Positions 51,874 through 61,243 of a stretch of 64,000 nucleotides of DNA are shown here, one piece after another. The translations under genes and the position numbers were made by a program. This DNA is from Haloferax litoreum (lineage in GTDB: Archaea; Halobacteriota; Halobacteria; Halobacteriales; Haloferacaceae). Under the pieces are notes generated by a model, which saw only the letters and a program-made list of their open reading frames with translations, ran no database searches and was not told the origin of the DNA. The stretch lies in the NCBI RefSeq assembly GCF_009674605.1, contig NZ_WKJO01000001.1, positions 372,001 through 436,000 on the forward strand. Direction: 5' to 3'. Every line of letters starts with the position of its first letter. Within the stretch, counting starts at the first letter, position 1.

Positions 51874-54573
51874 TTAGTTATCCAACAAGTGGCACGCCGC
51901 GGGATGGTCGGCCGTTCCGAGTTCGGGTGCGTCCCGCTCACAGACACTTTCGAACCGGTCGCGGAGGACGTCGGCAGCGTGTTCCCAGTCGTCGTCGACG
52001 ACGTACTCGAGTGCTTCGTCGATGACCTCGACCAGTTCGGGAGACAACGAGTACGAGAGGTGCGACTCGCGAAGTTCGTCGACGACAGCGCCGTGTTCGG
52101 CGGTGCCGCCGTCCGCGCTCACCGTCGCTGCCTGTTTTCCACGCCCTTCCATCGCCTCTTCGCGCGCAGTCGCGACGTCGAGGCTCTGCTTTTCGATGCG
52201 TTGGCGGAGGTCCATCACTTCGCGGTACGCGGCCTGTTCGATATCGAGGTCCTCCGGCGGGATGACCTGTGGACACCGCGTCCGGAAGTGGCACCCCGAC
52301 GGCGGGTTGATGGGACTCGGCACGTCTCCTTCGAGGATGATGCGGTCGTCGGTGGACGCCGCCGGGTCGGGTTCGGGAATCGCCGACAGGAGTGCCTGTG
52401 TGTACGGATGCCGCGGGTCGTCGAACAACTCGTCGGTCCGGGCGACTTCGACGATTTCACCGAGGTACATCACGGCGATACGGTCCGAGATGTGCCGGAC
52501 GACCGAAAGGTCGTGCGCGATGAAGAGATACGTCAGACCGAATCGCTCTTGGAGGTCTTCGAGCAGGTTGAGAATCTGCGCCTGCACGGACACGTCGAGT
52601 GCCGAGACGGGTTCGTCGGCGACGATGAAGTCCGGGTCGACAGCGAGGGCGCGAGCGATGCCGACACGCTGTCGCTGACCGCCCGAGAGTTCGTGCGGGT
52701 AGCGGTCGTACTGGCCGACTTCGAGACCGACGGCGTCCAACAGTTGGTTAACGCGGCGACGCTGGCGTTCACGGTCGGAGTCGCCGGGCGAGACGGTCAC
52801 GTCGACTGCCGTTACCGTGTCGCCGTCGCGTTCGACTTCCACGTCGACCCGAAGTCGTTCTTCGACGGACACGTCGACTTCCGACCCTTCGACGGTGACG
52901 GAGACGTGTGCCGTGGCGACGCCGTCGGACGACCCGACGATGGCGTCGATTTCGTCGCTGGCGGTGACCGTGACACGACTGGAGTCGATGCCCGAAAGTT
53001 CGGTTTTGACCTCACCGCGAACGTCCGGGTCCGACGCCGGTAAATCGTGGACCTTGAGCGGTTCTTGGATGGTCTGTCCGACGGTCATCCGCGGGTCGAG
53101 CGACGACAGCGGGTCCTGGAAGATCATCTGCATGTCGCGCCGTGTCTTCCGGAGTTCGTCGCTGTCGAGGTCCGAGAGGTCCGTCCCCGCGAAGACGACG
53201 CGTCCGTCGGTCGGTTCGGTCAAGTGGAGGAGACTTCGGCCCGCGGTAGACTTCCCACACCCGGACTCGCCGACCAGCCCGAGCGTCTCGCCCTCGAAGA
53301 CGGTGAAGTCGATGCCGTCGACGGCTTTGACACTCTGTTGGTCCACGCCGAGGACGCGGTCCAAGAAGCCCTCACCCTGCTGGTAGTACTTCTTGAGACC
53401 GTCCACTTCGAGCAGTGGGTTGTCCGACGGTTCCGACGTTTCCTTCGCCACCATCGCCTCGGTACCGTACTCGTCGGTGTCGAAGTCGTCGAGGACACAC
53501 TTCGACCGGTGGTCGACTGCCCCGGCACCGTGTTGCTTGTACGGAATCTCGCCGGCGGTACACTCGGGTTTGGCCCACGGACACCGCGGCGCGAAGTGGC
53601 ACCCTTCGGGCATGTCGATGAGGTCCGGGACGTTCCCCTCGATGGGAGTCAGACGCTCTTTCTCCTCGCTCGGGAGCGATTCGAGGAGTGTGTACGTGTA
53701 CGGGTGCGACGGGTTGTGGAATATCTCGTCGACCGGCCCCTCTTCGACGATTTCACCCGCGTACATGACCGCGACGCGGTCACAGGTCTCGGCGACGACG
53801 CCGAGGTCGTGGGTAATCATGAGAACCGACATCCCGAGGTCCTCCTGTAGGTCGTCGATGAGGTCGAGAATCTGCGCCTGAATGGTCACGTCGAGCGCCG
53901 TCGTCGGTTCGTCGGCGACGAGCATCCGTGGTTGACACGCGAGTGCGATTGCGATGAGGACGCGTTGACGCATGCCGCCGGAGAACTCGTGGGGGTACTC
54001 GTCCACGCGCGCACCGGGTTCAGGGATACCGACCGATTCGAGCACGTCGATGGTCCGTTCGACCACCTCGTCGTCGATATCTCGACTGATTCGCGGGAGC
54101 AGTTCTCGGACCGCGTTGAGCCACGAGTCTTTCCGTCGGCCACCGTACTGGTGGAGTCGCAGACTCTCTGCGACCTGTTCGCCGACCGTCAGCGACGGGT
54201 TCAGCGAGGTCATCGGGTCCTGGAAAATCATCCCGATTTCGCTGCCGCGGACGGCGCGAAGGGCCTCTTCGGGTGCCTGCACGAGGTCGATGACGTCGCC
54301 ATCGACGAACTCGGGATTCTTGTACTGCGCGCGGAACTCGTCTGCGAGGTGCGCGCTCTCCAGTTCGACGCTGCCCGAGACGATTTCACCGGGGTCGTCG
54401 ATGAGTCCCATCGTCGAGAGGGCCGTCACACTCTTTCCGGACCCCGATTCGCCGACCAGACCGACCGTCTCCCCTTCACGGACGGTGAGGTCGAGACCGT
54501 CGACTGCTTTGACGCGGCCACGGTCTGTCGCGAACTGCGTCCGGAGGTCCGAAAGAGAGAGTAGATTTGTCAT
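51874..54573 (-). CDS. dppDF: Fused DppD-DppF ABC ATPase with a long insertion
   Basis: An 899-aa protein with two complete ATPases. The first covers about 1-350: Walker [11 protein letters not shown] near 41-50, signature FSGGMRQR near 198, Walker B LVADEP near 218, and a Cys motif [14 protein letters not shown]. The second covers about 388-780: Walker [10 protein letters not shown] near 436, signature LSGGQRQR near 629, and a Cys motif CHFRTRCPQ. Between the Q-loop and the signature of the second half lie about 90 extra residues (514-600) forming a Val/Thr/Asp-rich beta-like domain. Together they power the DppBC permease. First gene of the transporter run. Confidence 0.9.
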   Translation of the reverse strand: MTNLLSLSDLRTQFATDRGRVKAVDGLDLTVREGETVGLVGESGSGKSVTALSTMGLIDDPGEIVSGSVELESAHLADEFRAQYKNPEFVDGDVIDLVQAPEEALRAVRGSEIGMIFQDPMTSLNPSLTVGEQVAESLRLHQYGGRRKDSWLNAVRELLPRISRDIDDEVVERTIDVLESVGIPEPGARVDEYPHEFSGGMRQRVLIAIALACQPRMLVADEPTTALDVTIQAQILDLIDDLQEDLGMSVLMITHDLGVVAETCDRVAVMYAGEIVEEGPVDEIFHNPSHPYTYTLLESLPSEEKERLTPIEGNVPDLIDMPEGCHFAPRCPWAKPECTAGEIPYKQHGAGAVDHRSKCVLDDFDTDEYGTEAMVAKETSEPSDNPLLEVDGLKKYYQQGEGFLDRVLGVDQQSVKAVDGIDFTVFEGETLGLVGESGCGKSTAGRSLLHLTEPTDGRVVFAGTDLSDLDSDELRKTRRDMQMIFQDPLSSLDPRMTVGQTIQEPLKVHDLPASDPDVRGEVKTELSGIDSSRVTVTASDEIDAIVGSSDGVATAHVSVTVEGSEVDVSVEERLRVDVEVERDGDTVTAVDVTVSPGDSDRERQRRRVNQLLDAVGLEVGQYDRYPHELSGGQRQRVGIARALAVDPDFIVADEPVSALDVSVQAQILNLLEDLQERFGLTYLFIAHDLSVVRHISDRIAVMYLGEIVEVARTDELFDDPRHPYTQALLSAIPEPDPAASTDDRIILEGDVPSPINPPSGCHFRTRCPQVIPPEDLDIEQAAYREVMDLRQRIEKQSLDVATAREEAMEGRGKQAATVSADGGTAEHGAVVDELRESHLSYSLSPELVEVIDEALEYVVDDDWEHAADVLRDRFESVCERDAPELGTADHPAACHLLDN

Positions 54574-54603
54574 TGTGTGTCAGTGACCTGCATGTGATGA
54601 AAT

Positions 54604-54618
54604 AACTTTTTAATTATT
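54604..54618 (-). promoter_or_regulatory. Promoter of the transporter operon
   Basis: AT-rich AATAATTAAAAAGTT on the minus strand, 31-45 bp before the dppDF ATG. It is the clearest TATA-like element in the 186-bp divergent gap. Confidence 0.5.
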
Positions 54619-54758
54619 GCCGGAAACGCGAGCACGAATCACCCCGGATTCACTCACCAGAGTGTAACAATCGAGAAGCGAGGGTGACTCGACACTGACT
54701 CCCTGCACCCGAAGTAGCAAAGCGAAGGTTTAGGTAGCGCACTCCGACACCATGCCGC

Positions 54759-55268
54759 ATGGAAGAACATCCGCTCTCTGAGTCGTCGAACACCTGGGAA
54801 ACGGTCGTCGAAGAGTGCGAAGCAGTCGCCGAAGAGTATCGAGAACGCGACTGGCACGTCGTCGTCGCCCTCCCCGGCGACGTGGTTCCCGTCCCCGGAA
54901 CGGGCGACGAAGTTGTCAGCCACGTCGGACTCGACGTCATCGTCGGCGACGACGTGTACCCCGAAGTCGAATCTGCCGTCGAGGGCGTGACCTTCGACGA
55001 GTACGAGGCGTTCCGAGCAGTCGAAGGCGGACTCGTCTACCTGACGCTCGTCGTTCGCGCCACGGAGGACGAAGTCGCCGTCTGTCTCCCGTTGTACTAC
55101 CGTCTCGCCGAGACGGACAGACTGTTCTCGCTCCTCAGACAGGGTGAGACGATGCGGACCAAGGTCCACCCACTCGACCCAGAGAAAGGTGTCGAGTTCG
55201 TCCACGAGGACCCAGACCCACTCTTGCCGCCGAACTGGGACGACGAACCGGACCCGTCGGCAGAGTAG
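54759..55268 (+). CDS. Uncharacterised acidic protein (DUF7529-like)
   Basis: A 169-aa soluble, highly acidic protein. It starts MEEHPLSESSNTWETVVEECEAVAEEYRERDW. The core strand-rich stretch VVVALPGDVVPV...GLDVIVGDDVYPEVES looks like an alpha/beta fold. Haloarchaea have a conserved family of this type; the DUF number is from memory. No catalytic motif seen. Divergent from the transporter operon. Confidence 0.65.
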   Translation: MEEHPLSESSNTWETVVEECEAVAEEYRERDWHVVVALPGDVVPVPGTGDEVVSHVGLDVIVGDDVYPEVESAVEGVTFDEYEAFRAVEGGLVYLTLVVRATEDEVAVCLPLYYRLAETDRLFSLLRQGETMRTKVHPLDPEKGVEFVHEDPDPLLPPNWDDEPDPSAE

Positions 55269-55311
55269 AACAGACTGTTTCAGTAAATGGGTCTGCAGGG
55301 TCGGTGACCCC

Positions 55312-55980
55312 TCAGGACGAGGGTTCGTCTTCTGTTTCGACCGATTCGTCGGACGCGTCTGCGTCTGTTTCGGACTCGATGTCTGTTTCTGTCTCGGTGT
55401 CCGCTTCGGCTTCGGTGTCAACTTCAGCCTCTGCATCCATCTCTGTCACGTCTTCAGCCGTCTCGGTGGACTCCGTTTCGACTCTGATTGGTCCGGCATC
55501 CTCCGGTTCCGATTCGGACTCGGCCGCTTCCGATTTGGTGGTTTCGACGACGTCTGCGACGGGTACTTCGTGTGCGTGTTCTTCGGCCCGGAGAGCCTCG
55601 GCCCGGAGTTCCGCTCTCGTGTACGCGTCGTATATCGCGTAGAGCCACACCGCCGGGAAGAGGATGAACCCAACGAACACGAGCGTCGATATCGCGGCGA
55701 CGATAGTGGCGATGATGAAGACGAGTCCGCGTTCGAGTTCGCGGTTGTATATCTGCCCCAGTCCGGGGAAGAGCGCCGAGAGCAGGGCCGCGACGAACGG
55801 GTTCCCACCCTCTAAGAGCGAGTCGACCGCGGAGTCGACTGACGACTTCGGCGGCGGACGCTGGCGAACGCCACAGGACGGGCAGATTTCTGCCTTCTCG
55901 TCGATGACCGCGCCACAGTTACGACAGAACACTTCGTTTTGACCGCGCTCGCGACCCGGTGTTTCGGTGGATTCCGACAT
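55312..55980 (-). CDS. Zinc-ribbon / TM2-like membrane protein with Glu-Thr tail
   Basis: A 222-aa protein. It has an N-terminal zinc ribbon (CRNCGAVIDEKAEICPSCG), then the stretch NPFVAALLSALFPGLGQIYN, a TM2-domain-like motif, and two helices (VFIIATIVAAISTLVFVGFI and a short one). The last 70 residues are a low-complexity run dominated by Glu, Asp, Thr and Ser with an imperfect TE(A/T)E(A/T)D repeat. Zinc ribbon plus TM2 suggests a small membrane sensor or scaffold; no direct evidence. Confidence 0.75.
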   Translation of the reverse strand: MSESTETPGRERGQNEVFCRNCGAVIDEKAEICPSCGVRQRPPPKSSVDSAVDSLLEGGNPFVAALLSALFPGLGQIYNRELERGLVFIIATIVAAISTLVFVGFILFPAVWLYAIYDAYTRAELRAEALRAEEHAHEVPVADVVETTKSEAAESESEPEDAGPIRVETESTETAEDVTEMDAEAEVDTEAEADTETETDIESETDADASDESVETEDEPSS

Positions 55981-56098
55981 ACGTCAAATAGTTCTCGGAC
56001 GGTCCTAAACCTAGCCCGCCAGATAGCGTCGAGTGCCCCCCAGAGAGTCACAGGTCAGAGACAGGAGAGGAGCGACGTTGGAGACAGAATCGGTGGGA

Positions 56099-56134
56099 TG
56101 TCAGAGGCAGGACAGGGAGTGTTGTCAGAGGCAG
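56099..56134. repeat. Direct repeat TGTCAGAGGCAG (two copies)
   Basis: 12-bp copies at 56099-56110 and 56123-56134, 24 bp apart; a looser copy (GTCAGAGACAGG) starts at 56054. The second copy contains the stop codon and last codons of the MoaD-like gene. Confidence 0.6.
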
Positions 56135-56526
56135 AATAGGAAAGGGTAGACGAGCGCCACACGGTCACCGTCTTGGAGTTCCGTGTCTAACCCCGCCAGA
56201 CTCTCGTTGAACACGCCGTTCACTAACACTCGCGCGTAGGCGCGAGTCTGGTCACCCTCGGGATTCTTCCGCCACGTCCCAGGTAGTGAGTCAGCCTTCA
56301 CCCACCCGCGAGTCGTCGCGTCCGCTTCTCGCCGTGCCATCACCAGGTCACGAACGTCGTACTCGTCGAAGAACGCCTCCAGAAACTCGCGGAGGGTGTC
56401 GCCTTCGAACGTGTACTCCAGTCGGTGCGTCCCGACCGCAGTCCGAACGTGTCCAGTGAACCGTGCTTCGACTGTCGTCGTCGCCTGCTGCGTCCCAGTC
56501 GGGGTATCGATAGTCTTCGACTCCAT
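56125..56526 (-). CDS. MoaD/ThiS-like beta-grasp protein without di-glycine end
   Basis: A 133-aa beta-grasp protein of the ubiquitin-like sulfur-carrier family. VEARFTGHVRTAVGTHRLEYTFEGDTLREFLEAFFDEYDVRDL and RVLVNGVFNESLAGLDTELQDGDRVALVYPF follow MoaD. Sulfur carriers and SAMPs end in Gly-Gly, but this one ends YPFLFCL, so it cannot be adenylated the usual way. A longer middle region (READATTRGWVKADSLPGTW) is extra. The last codons lie in a short direct repeat, so the natural C-terminus may have been altered. Role unknown. Confidence 0.72.
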   Translation of the reverse strand: MESKTIDTPTGTQQATTTVEARFTGHVRTAVGTHRLEYTFEGDTLREFLEAFFDEYDVRDLVMARREADATTRGWVKADSLPGTWRKNPEGDQTRAYARVLVNGVFNESLAGLDTELQDGDRVALVYPFLFCL

Positions 56527-56629
56527 ATGTGTGACCTACGCGAGCGAGGAGGATGAGCATCACTCCGAACACGTTCGGGGTGTGTCGAGGTGAACTCTAA
56601 CCTGTGTACCGTTCACACTGTGAATCGCT

Positions 56630-57517
56630 ATGCAACCCATTCCAAACCGAGTGTACGCTGCTGTCGTTCACAGTTCGTTGTTCCTCGGGCTAGCGACCAT
56701 CGGGGAGGTGTACGTCGCGTCGTCGTTCGCAGGAGTCGAAGCGAACGTCGCCCTTCTCGTCGGACTCCTCGCGACCATCGGCGTCTACAACCTGGACAAA
56801 CTCGCGGACTTGGAAGCCGACGCCGCGAACTACGCCGAACGGACCGCGTTCGTCTCGGCGTTCCCCCGCGTGTACGCGACACTCTCAGGTATCGCCATCG
56901 TCGGTGCCGTGGCACTCTCCATCCAGTTCGGTGGGGTCTCAGGACTCGCCCTGGTGGTGTTCCCCGGTGTCATCGCCGCCGTCTACAGTTTCCCGGTCCT
57001 CCCGAGCGACTCGGTCAAACGTCTCAAAGACGTCTTCCTCGTCAACACGACTGTCGTCTCGCTCGCGTGGGCGGTTCCCGTCGCGTTCGTCCCCGTCGCC
57101 GTCGCAGTCGACAGGTCCGGACACCTCACCGGTGCTGCCGTCGCCGCACTCTGGTTCTTCCTCCGGTCGGCGGTTTCGGTCGAGGTGCACAACGTCCGCG
57201 ACGTACACGGCGACGCAGAGAACGGCGTCGAGACGCTCCCGACGGCAATCGGAGTCCGACGCACCCAGTACGTGCTGTACGCACTGGAAGTGATTTCGCT
57301 GGCCATCGTCGTCGCCGCCGCAGTCGTCGGTTACATCCCGTGGTGGGCACCTTCGGCACTCACGCCCGCCCTCGTCTACTCGACGTGGATTACCTACTCA
57401 CTCACCGAGCCCAACTGGTCTGTCGAACGACTCTGCACGCTTCGAGATGGAGAAGGCGTCTTGATGACCGTCGGCGTGGCGTTCGTCGCGTCAGGGATGT
57501 CACTGTTCGCCGTCTAG
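56630..57517 (+). CDS. UbiA-family prenyltransferase
   Basis: A 295-aa polytopic membrane enzyme with about eight or nine helices. Both prenyl-diphosphate motifs are seen: NLDKLADLEAD (first Asp-rich motif) and DVHGDAENGVETLP (second). Members prenylate quinones, hemes or lipids. Archaeal ones also include the enzyme adding the second geranylgeranyl group (DGGGP synthase) and menaquinone enzymes, and assignment is not possible by eye. A solo gene with a possible promoter AT-rich stretch just before it. Confidence 0.85.
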   Translation: MQPIPNRVYAAVVHSSLFLGLATIGEVYVASSFAGVEANVALLVGLLATIGVYNLDKLADLEADAANYAERTAFVSAFPRVYATLSGIAIVGAVALSIQFGGVSGLALVVFPGVIAAVYSFPVLPSDSVKRLKDVFLVNTTVVSLAWAVPVAFVPVAVAVDRSGHLTGAAVAALWFFLRSAVSVEVHNVRDVHGDAENGVETLPTAIGVRRTQYVLYALEVISLAIVVAAAVVGYIPWWAPSALTPALVYSTWITYSLTEPNWSVERLCTLRDGEGVLMTVGVAFVASGMSLFAV

Positions 57518-57560
57518 ATTCCAACATACGCTTTTGTCACTTGGGTAGAAATACCCAGTC

Positions 57561-59402
57561 GTGAGTACGATTTCGGGGGCCGCGTCCGAGATATCGGTGG
57601 CACCAGCGATGGCATCGGCCGGTGCCATCTCGTCGCACCACATCTCGTTCGTCGCGTTCGCACTCGGGTTGACCGCCGTCGCTGCATTCGTCAGTCTGGG
57701 CGTCGCGGCGTACGCGTGGCGACGGCGCTCGACGCCCGGTGCAGTAGCGCTGAGCGTGCTCTCACTCGCCAGTGGGTGGTGGTCGTTCGGGTACTTCGTC
57801 GAACTCGTTGCCACCGACCTCTCGACCAAACTTCTGGTCGCGAACCTCGAGTGGGCGGGCGTCCTCGCGGCACCAGTCGCGTGGTTCGTCTTCGCGTCGA
57901 ACTACTCCGGACGGGACCGATACACGTCCACGCCGTCAGTTCTCGCCGCCTCGTTCCTGCCGATGGTCGCCTTCGTCGCCGTGTGGACCAACCCCGCCCA
58001 CCACCTCATGTGGACTTCGGTCACCGCCGAACCGGCCGCCAACGGGAACATCACCATCCTCCAGACCGAGTGGGGACCGCTCTACTGGGTGATGCTCGGG
58101 TACGGCTACCTGCTGTGGCTCGCCGGTGCGACGATTCTCGTCCGAACGGCGTTCGACATGCCGACCATCTACCGGTTGCAGGCCGTCACACTGGTCGTTG
58201 GCGCATTGATGCCCATCCTCGGGAACTTCGCGACGACACTCCTCGAACTCGAAGGGGCGTCGTTCGACATGACGCCCGCCTCGTTCACGTTCGCAGGCCT
58301 CGCCTGTGCCGTCGCTCTCAACAGATACGGCCTCCTCGAATCGCGTCCCGTCCCGCGATGGATGGCCCGTGACCGAGTCGTCCAGACGATGGCCGACGCG
58401 ATGCTCGTGACCGACACGAAGTGGCGCGTGACCGACTTGAACGAGGCAGCACAGACAGTGTTCGAGCATCACGTCGAGCGACTCAAGGGCCGAACTGTCG
58501 GCGACATCGTCCCCGAATTTTCACCGCTTCGAGCGGAACGAGGGCCGCAGACCATCTCGTTCGACAACAGCCAGCGGTACTACGAACTCTTCACGAGCGA
58601 CTTCACCGACACGCAGGGTCGGACGATTGGCCACGCCGTCATCTTCCGTGACGTGACGGACAAGCGTCACAACCTCCAACAACTCGAAGTGATGAACCGT
58701 GTCCTTCGGCACAACCTTCGAACCGAGGCCAATCTCCTCGATGGCTACACAGGACTCGTCTTCGACGACCTCGAAGAGGGTGACATCGACGCCGCACGTT
58801 CGCACGCCGACGTGGTCCGGTCGCACGCGAACATCCTCGTCAACATCAGCGAGAAAGCACGGAAACTAGGGGAACTCCGTGACGCAGATGGCGAAGTAGA
58901 CGAAGCCAGAAATTCGCCCGCCACAATCCAGATACAGAACGCGGCAGCGACTGTCGAGTCGGACTATCCGGAGGCGACTATCCGGTTCGACTCGCTCCCC
59001 AGTGGCGACGTAGTCTGTCCGCCACTCTTCGAGTCGATAGTGGTCGAACTCATCGAAAACGGCGTCGAGCACACCGACGCCGCCGACCCAGTCGTCACCA
59101 TCTCTGGAAGCGTCGAAAACGGGACGCTGGAACTCCACGTCGTCGACGACGGCCCGGGAATCGCCCAGAGTGAACTCGCGGCTATCGAAGCGGACGGAGA
59201 GACACCACTCCGACACGGGAGTGGACTCGGTCTCTGGTTGGTCACGTGGGGTGCCGACCAACTGCGAGGTGACGTGTCGTTCGAGCGCCGTCCGGAAGGT
59301 GGCACCGACGCTGTCGTCCGAATCCCGATTCGACGGAATCGAGTAGACGAAACGGTATCCGATGCGACACACGAGAAGAACGGTCCAGACGAGGCCGTCT
59401 GA
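57561..59402 (+). CDS. Histidine kinase with 7TM N-terminal domain and PAS
   Basis: A 613-aa sensor kinase. An N-terminal 7TM domain (about 28-250, histidine-kinase 7TM type) has the conserved LLVANLEWAGVLAAPVAWFVFA. A PAS domain follows at about 270-375 (MLVTDTKWRVTDLNEAAQTVFEHH). The phospho-acceptor box is LRHNLRTEANLLDGY and the HATPase domain shows VVELIENGVEHTD (N-box), VVDDGPGIAQSE and HGSGLGLWLVTWG. The start is GTG. It has no adjacent response regulator, as often in haloarchaea. Confidence 0.87.
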   Translation: MSTISGAASEISVAPAMASAGAISSHHISFVAFALGLTAVAAFVSLGVAAYAWRRRSTPGAVALSVLSLASGWWSFGYFVELVATDLSTKLLVANLEWAGVLAAPVAWFVFASNYSGRDRYTSTPSVLAASFLPMVAFVAVWTNPAHHLMWTSVTAEPAANGNITILQTEWGPLYWVMLGYGYLLWLAGATILVRTAFDMPTIYRLQAVTLVVGALMPILGNFATTLLELEGASFDMTPASFTFAGLACAVALNRYGLLESRPVPRWMARDRVVQTMADAMLVTDTKWRVTDLNEAAQTVFEHHVERLKGRTVGDIVPEFSPLRAERGPQTISFDNSQRYYELFTSDFTDTQGRTIGHAVIFRDVTDKRHNLQQLEVMNRVLRHNLRTEANLLDGYTGLVFDDLEEGDIDAARSHADVVRSHANILVNISEKARKLGELRDADGEVDEARNSPATIQIQNAAATVESDYPEATIRFDSLPSGDVVCPPLFESIVVELIENGVEHTDAADPVVTISGSVENGTLELHVVDDGPGIAQSELAAIEADGETPLRHGSGLGLWLVTWGADQLRGDVSFERRPEGGTDAVVRIPIRRNRVDETVSDATHEKNGPDEAV

Positions 59403-59468
59403 CGGAGTGCAGTCGGCACACACGTCGACAGAACGCCTATCACCACGCCGACTGTGCAACAGTATACC

Positions 59469-60356
59469 ATGACTATCGACGCGAGCAAACAGGTGTACGA
59501 GTCGGCGGCGACCGGGTGGCAACGCGGACTCTACGACGACATCAAAACCACGTTCCGGGCACCGGTCGTCAACTGGTTCTTTCGGACGCTCATGGCGAAC
59601 CAACCGACGTTCCTACGCTACGCGTGGGGACAACTCAAACCGGCGTTCGAGACGCGCGCGTTCGCTCGATACGAAGTGGAGTATCGGGATACGGTCCTCA
59701 CCGTCCTCGAAGAGGACCGGACACTCCCACACTACGACCCGACCACTGCCGGCATCTCACCCGCAGAGTTCCGAGAAGCACGCGGGCAACTCGTCACGCT
59801 CGACACGGTGATACCTCGACTCGCGTTCCTCTTCGAGACACTCGACCGAGCACTCTCGGACGAACCAGTGGGCGAATCACCCGCCGAAGATTGGGAGGCA
59901 ACCGCACCGTTCCCTGAGATGAACAGAGAGTCCGGGCGGTCGGTGACGATGACGCCGTTCGAGGACGTTCCCGACTCACTCGCCGAGACGGTTGCGTCCA
60001 TCCAAGACGTACACGGCTTCGACTCCGGACTGCCGACCATCTATCGGAGTCTCGCCCAGTGGCCATCCCTCCTCGAAACGATGTGGGACGACCTCGAACC
60101 GGTCCTCGAGTCGACGGCGTTCGAGGCCGCGTGTGTCTCCTCGTGGTCGAACGCCGCAGAACAGGCGTCTGCGTTGGCGTACACGCCTCGACTCAGCCCC
60201 GCCGACCTCCGCGACGTCGGAATGACCGACGAGGATATCGAGGGGCTACAGGGTCTCGCCGAGCAGTTCCGCCACGGCCCCGTCGAGACAGTTCTTCCGG
60301 CGGTCACACTCTACGCGGCGACGCTCGGGGCGACCGGTCCGCGTCGTCTTGGGTGA
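59469..60356 (+). CDS. DehI-type 2-haloacid dehalogenase-like protein
   Basis: A 295-aa all-helical protein. Two similar halves are visible: WFFRTLMANQPTFLRYAWGQLKPAF...FARYEVEYRD and STIYRSLAQWPSLLETMWDDLEPVL, as expected for the pseudo-dimer fold of DehI. DehI dehalogenates D- and L-2-haloacids; the family is annotated in haloarchaea, but the substrate is unproven. The ATG at 59469 is preferred because the MTIDASKQVYESAA start gives a normal N-terminus. It follows the histidine-kinase gene by 66 bp. Confidence 0.75.
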   Translation: MTIDASKQVYESAATGWQRGLYDDIKTTFRAPVVNWFFRTLMANQPTFLRYAWGQLKPAFETRAFARYEVEYRDTVLTVLEEDRTLPHYDPTTAGISPAEFREARGQLVTLDTVIPRLAFLFETLDRALSDEPVGESPAEDWEATAPFPEMNRESGRSVTMTPFEDVPDSLAETVASIQDVHGFDSGLPTIYRSLAQWPSLLETMWDDLEPVLESTAFEAACVSSWSNAAEQASALAYTPRLSPADLRDVGMTDEDIEGLQGLAEQFRHGPVETVLPAVTLYAATLGATGPRRLG

Positions 60357-60365
60357 TGCACTATC

Positions 60366-61205
60366 TCAGACCATGAAGTCGACGACGCGGTCGTAGACAC
60401 GGTCACCGCCGATTCTGCGGGCGGCGAGGAGTGGCTTTGCATACTGGCCGACGGCGTATCGGGCCTTGGGGTCGTTGGAGCGGACGGCCTTCCGGATGGC
60501 ACTCGCGACGACTTGTGGGTCGGACCCGTCGCCGGCAGCTTCCCGGGTCGTGTCGGCCAACTCGTTGGCCATATCGGCGTAGGGACCGTTCCCACTGCGT
60601 TCGAGCAAGCCATCGACCATGATGCTGCTCCATTCGGTTTTGATAGAACCGGGTTCGATGACGACCACGTCGATTCCGAACGGAGCAACCTCGTAGCGTA
60701 AGCAGTCACTCCAGCCTTCGAGTGCGTGTTTCGTCGCGTGATACCACGCGCCCATCGGCGTCCAAATTCTCCCACCCATGCTACTGATGTTGATAATCTT
60801 CCCGTAGCCTCGTTCGCGCATCGTGGGGAGAACCAGTTGTGTGAGGCGGGCGAGGCCGAACACGTTGACCTCGAACTGGTAGCGAGCGTCTTCCATCGGT
60901 GTCTCTTCGACGCTGCCGTAGAGGCCGAATCCAGCGTTGTTGACCAGAATGTCGATTCTGCCGAACTCGTCAGTAACGGTTTCGACCAGCGAAGTGAGGT
61001 CGTCTTCTTCGGTCATGTCGGCCGGAACGACGAACGCGGTTCCACCACTCGATTCGATTTCGTCTGCGAGTGCTTCGAGTTTCTCCGCACGGCGAGCAGA
61101 GAGGACGACCGTGATTCCCTCTTTGGCCAGTGTCTTCGCAGTCGCTTTGCCGATGCCAGACGATGCGCCAGTGACGATTGCGACGCGTCCAGTGGTGTTT
61201 GCCAT
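60366..61205 (-). CDS. Short-chain dehydrogenase/reductase
   Basis: A 279-aa SDR. Nucleotide-binding loop VTGASSGIGKATAKTLA, the ILVNNAGFG motif, the catalytic Ser in INISSMGG and YxxxK in AWYHATKHALEG are all present. A likely NADP preference follows from the Arg pair after the first strand (LSARRAEKL). Substrate unknown. Convergent with the DehI-like gene (10-bp gap). Confidence 0.88.
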   Translation of the reverse strand: MANTTGRVAIVTGASSGIGKATAKTLAKEGITVVLSARRAEKLEALADEIESSGGTAFVVPADMTEEDDLTSLVETVTDEFGRIDILVNNAGFGLYGSVEETPMEDARYQFEVNVFGLARLTQLVLPTMRERGYGKIINISSMGGRIWTPMGAWYHATKHALEGWSDCLRYEVAPFGIDVVVIEPGSIKTEWSSIMVDGLLERSGNGPYADMANELADTTREAAGDGSDPQVVASAIRKAVRSNDPKARYAVGQYAKPLLAARRIGGDRVYDRVVDFMV

Positions 61206-61243
61206 GACGCACTAGGACGACCCTCCGAGAAGAGAAGGCTATG

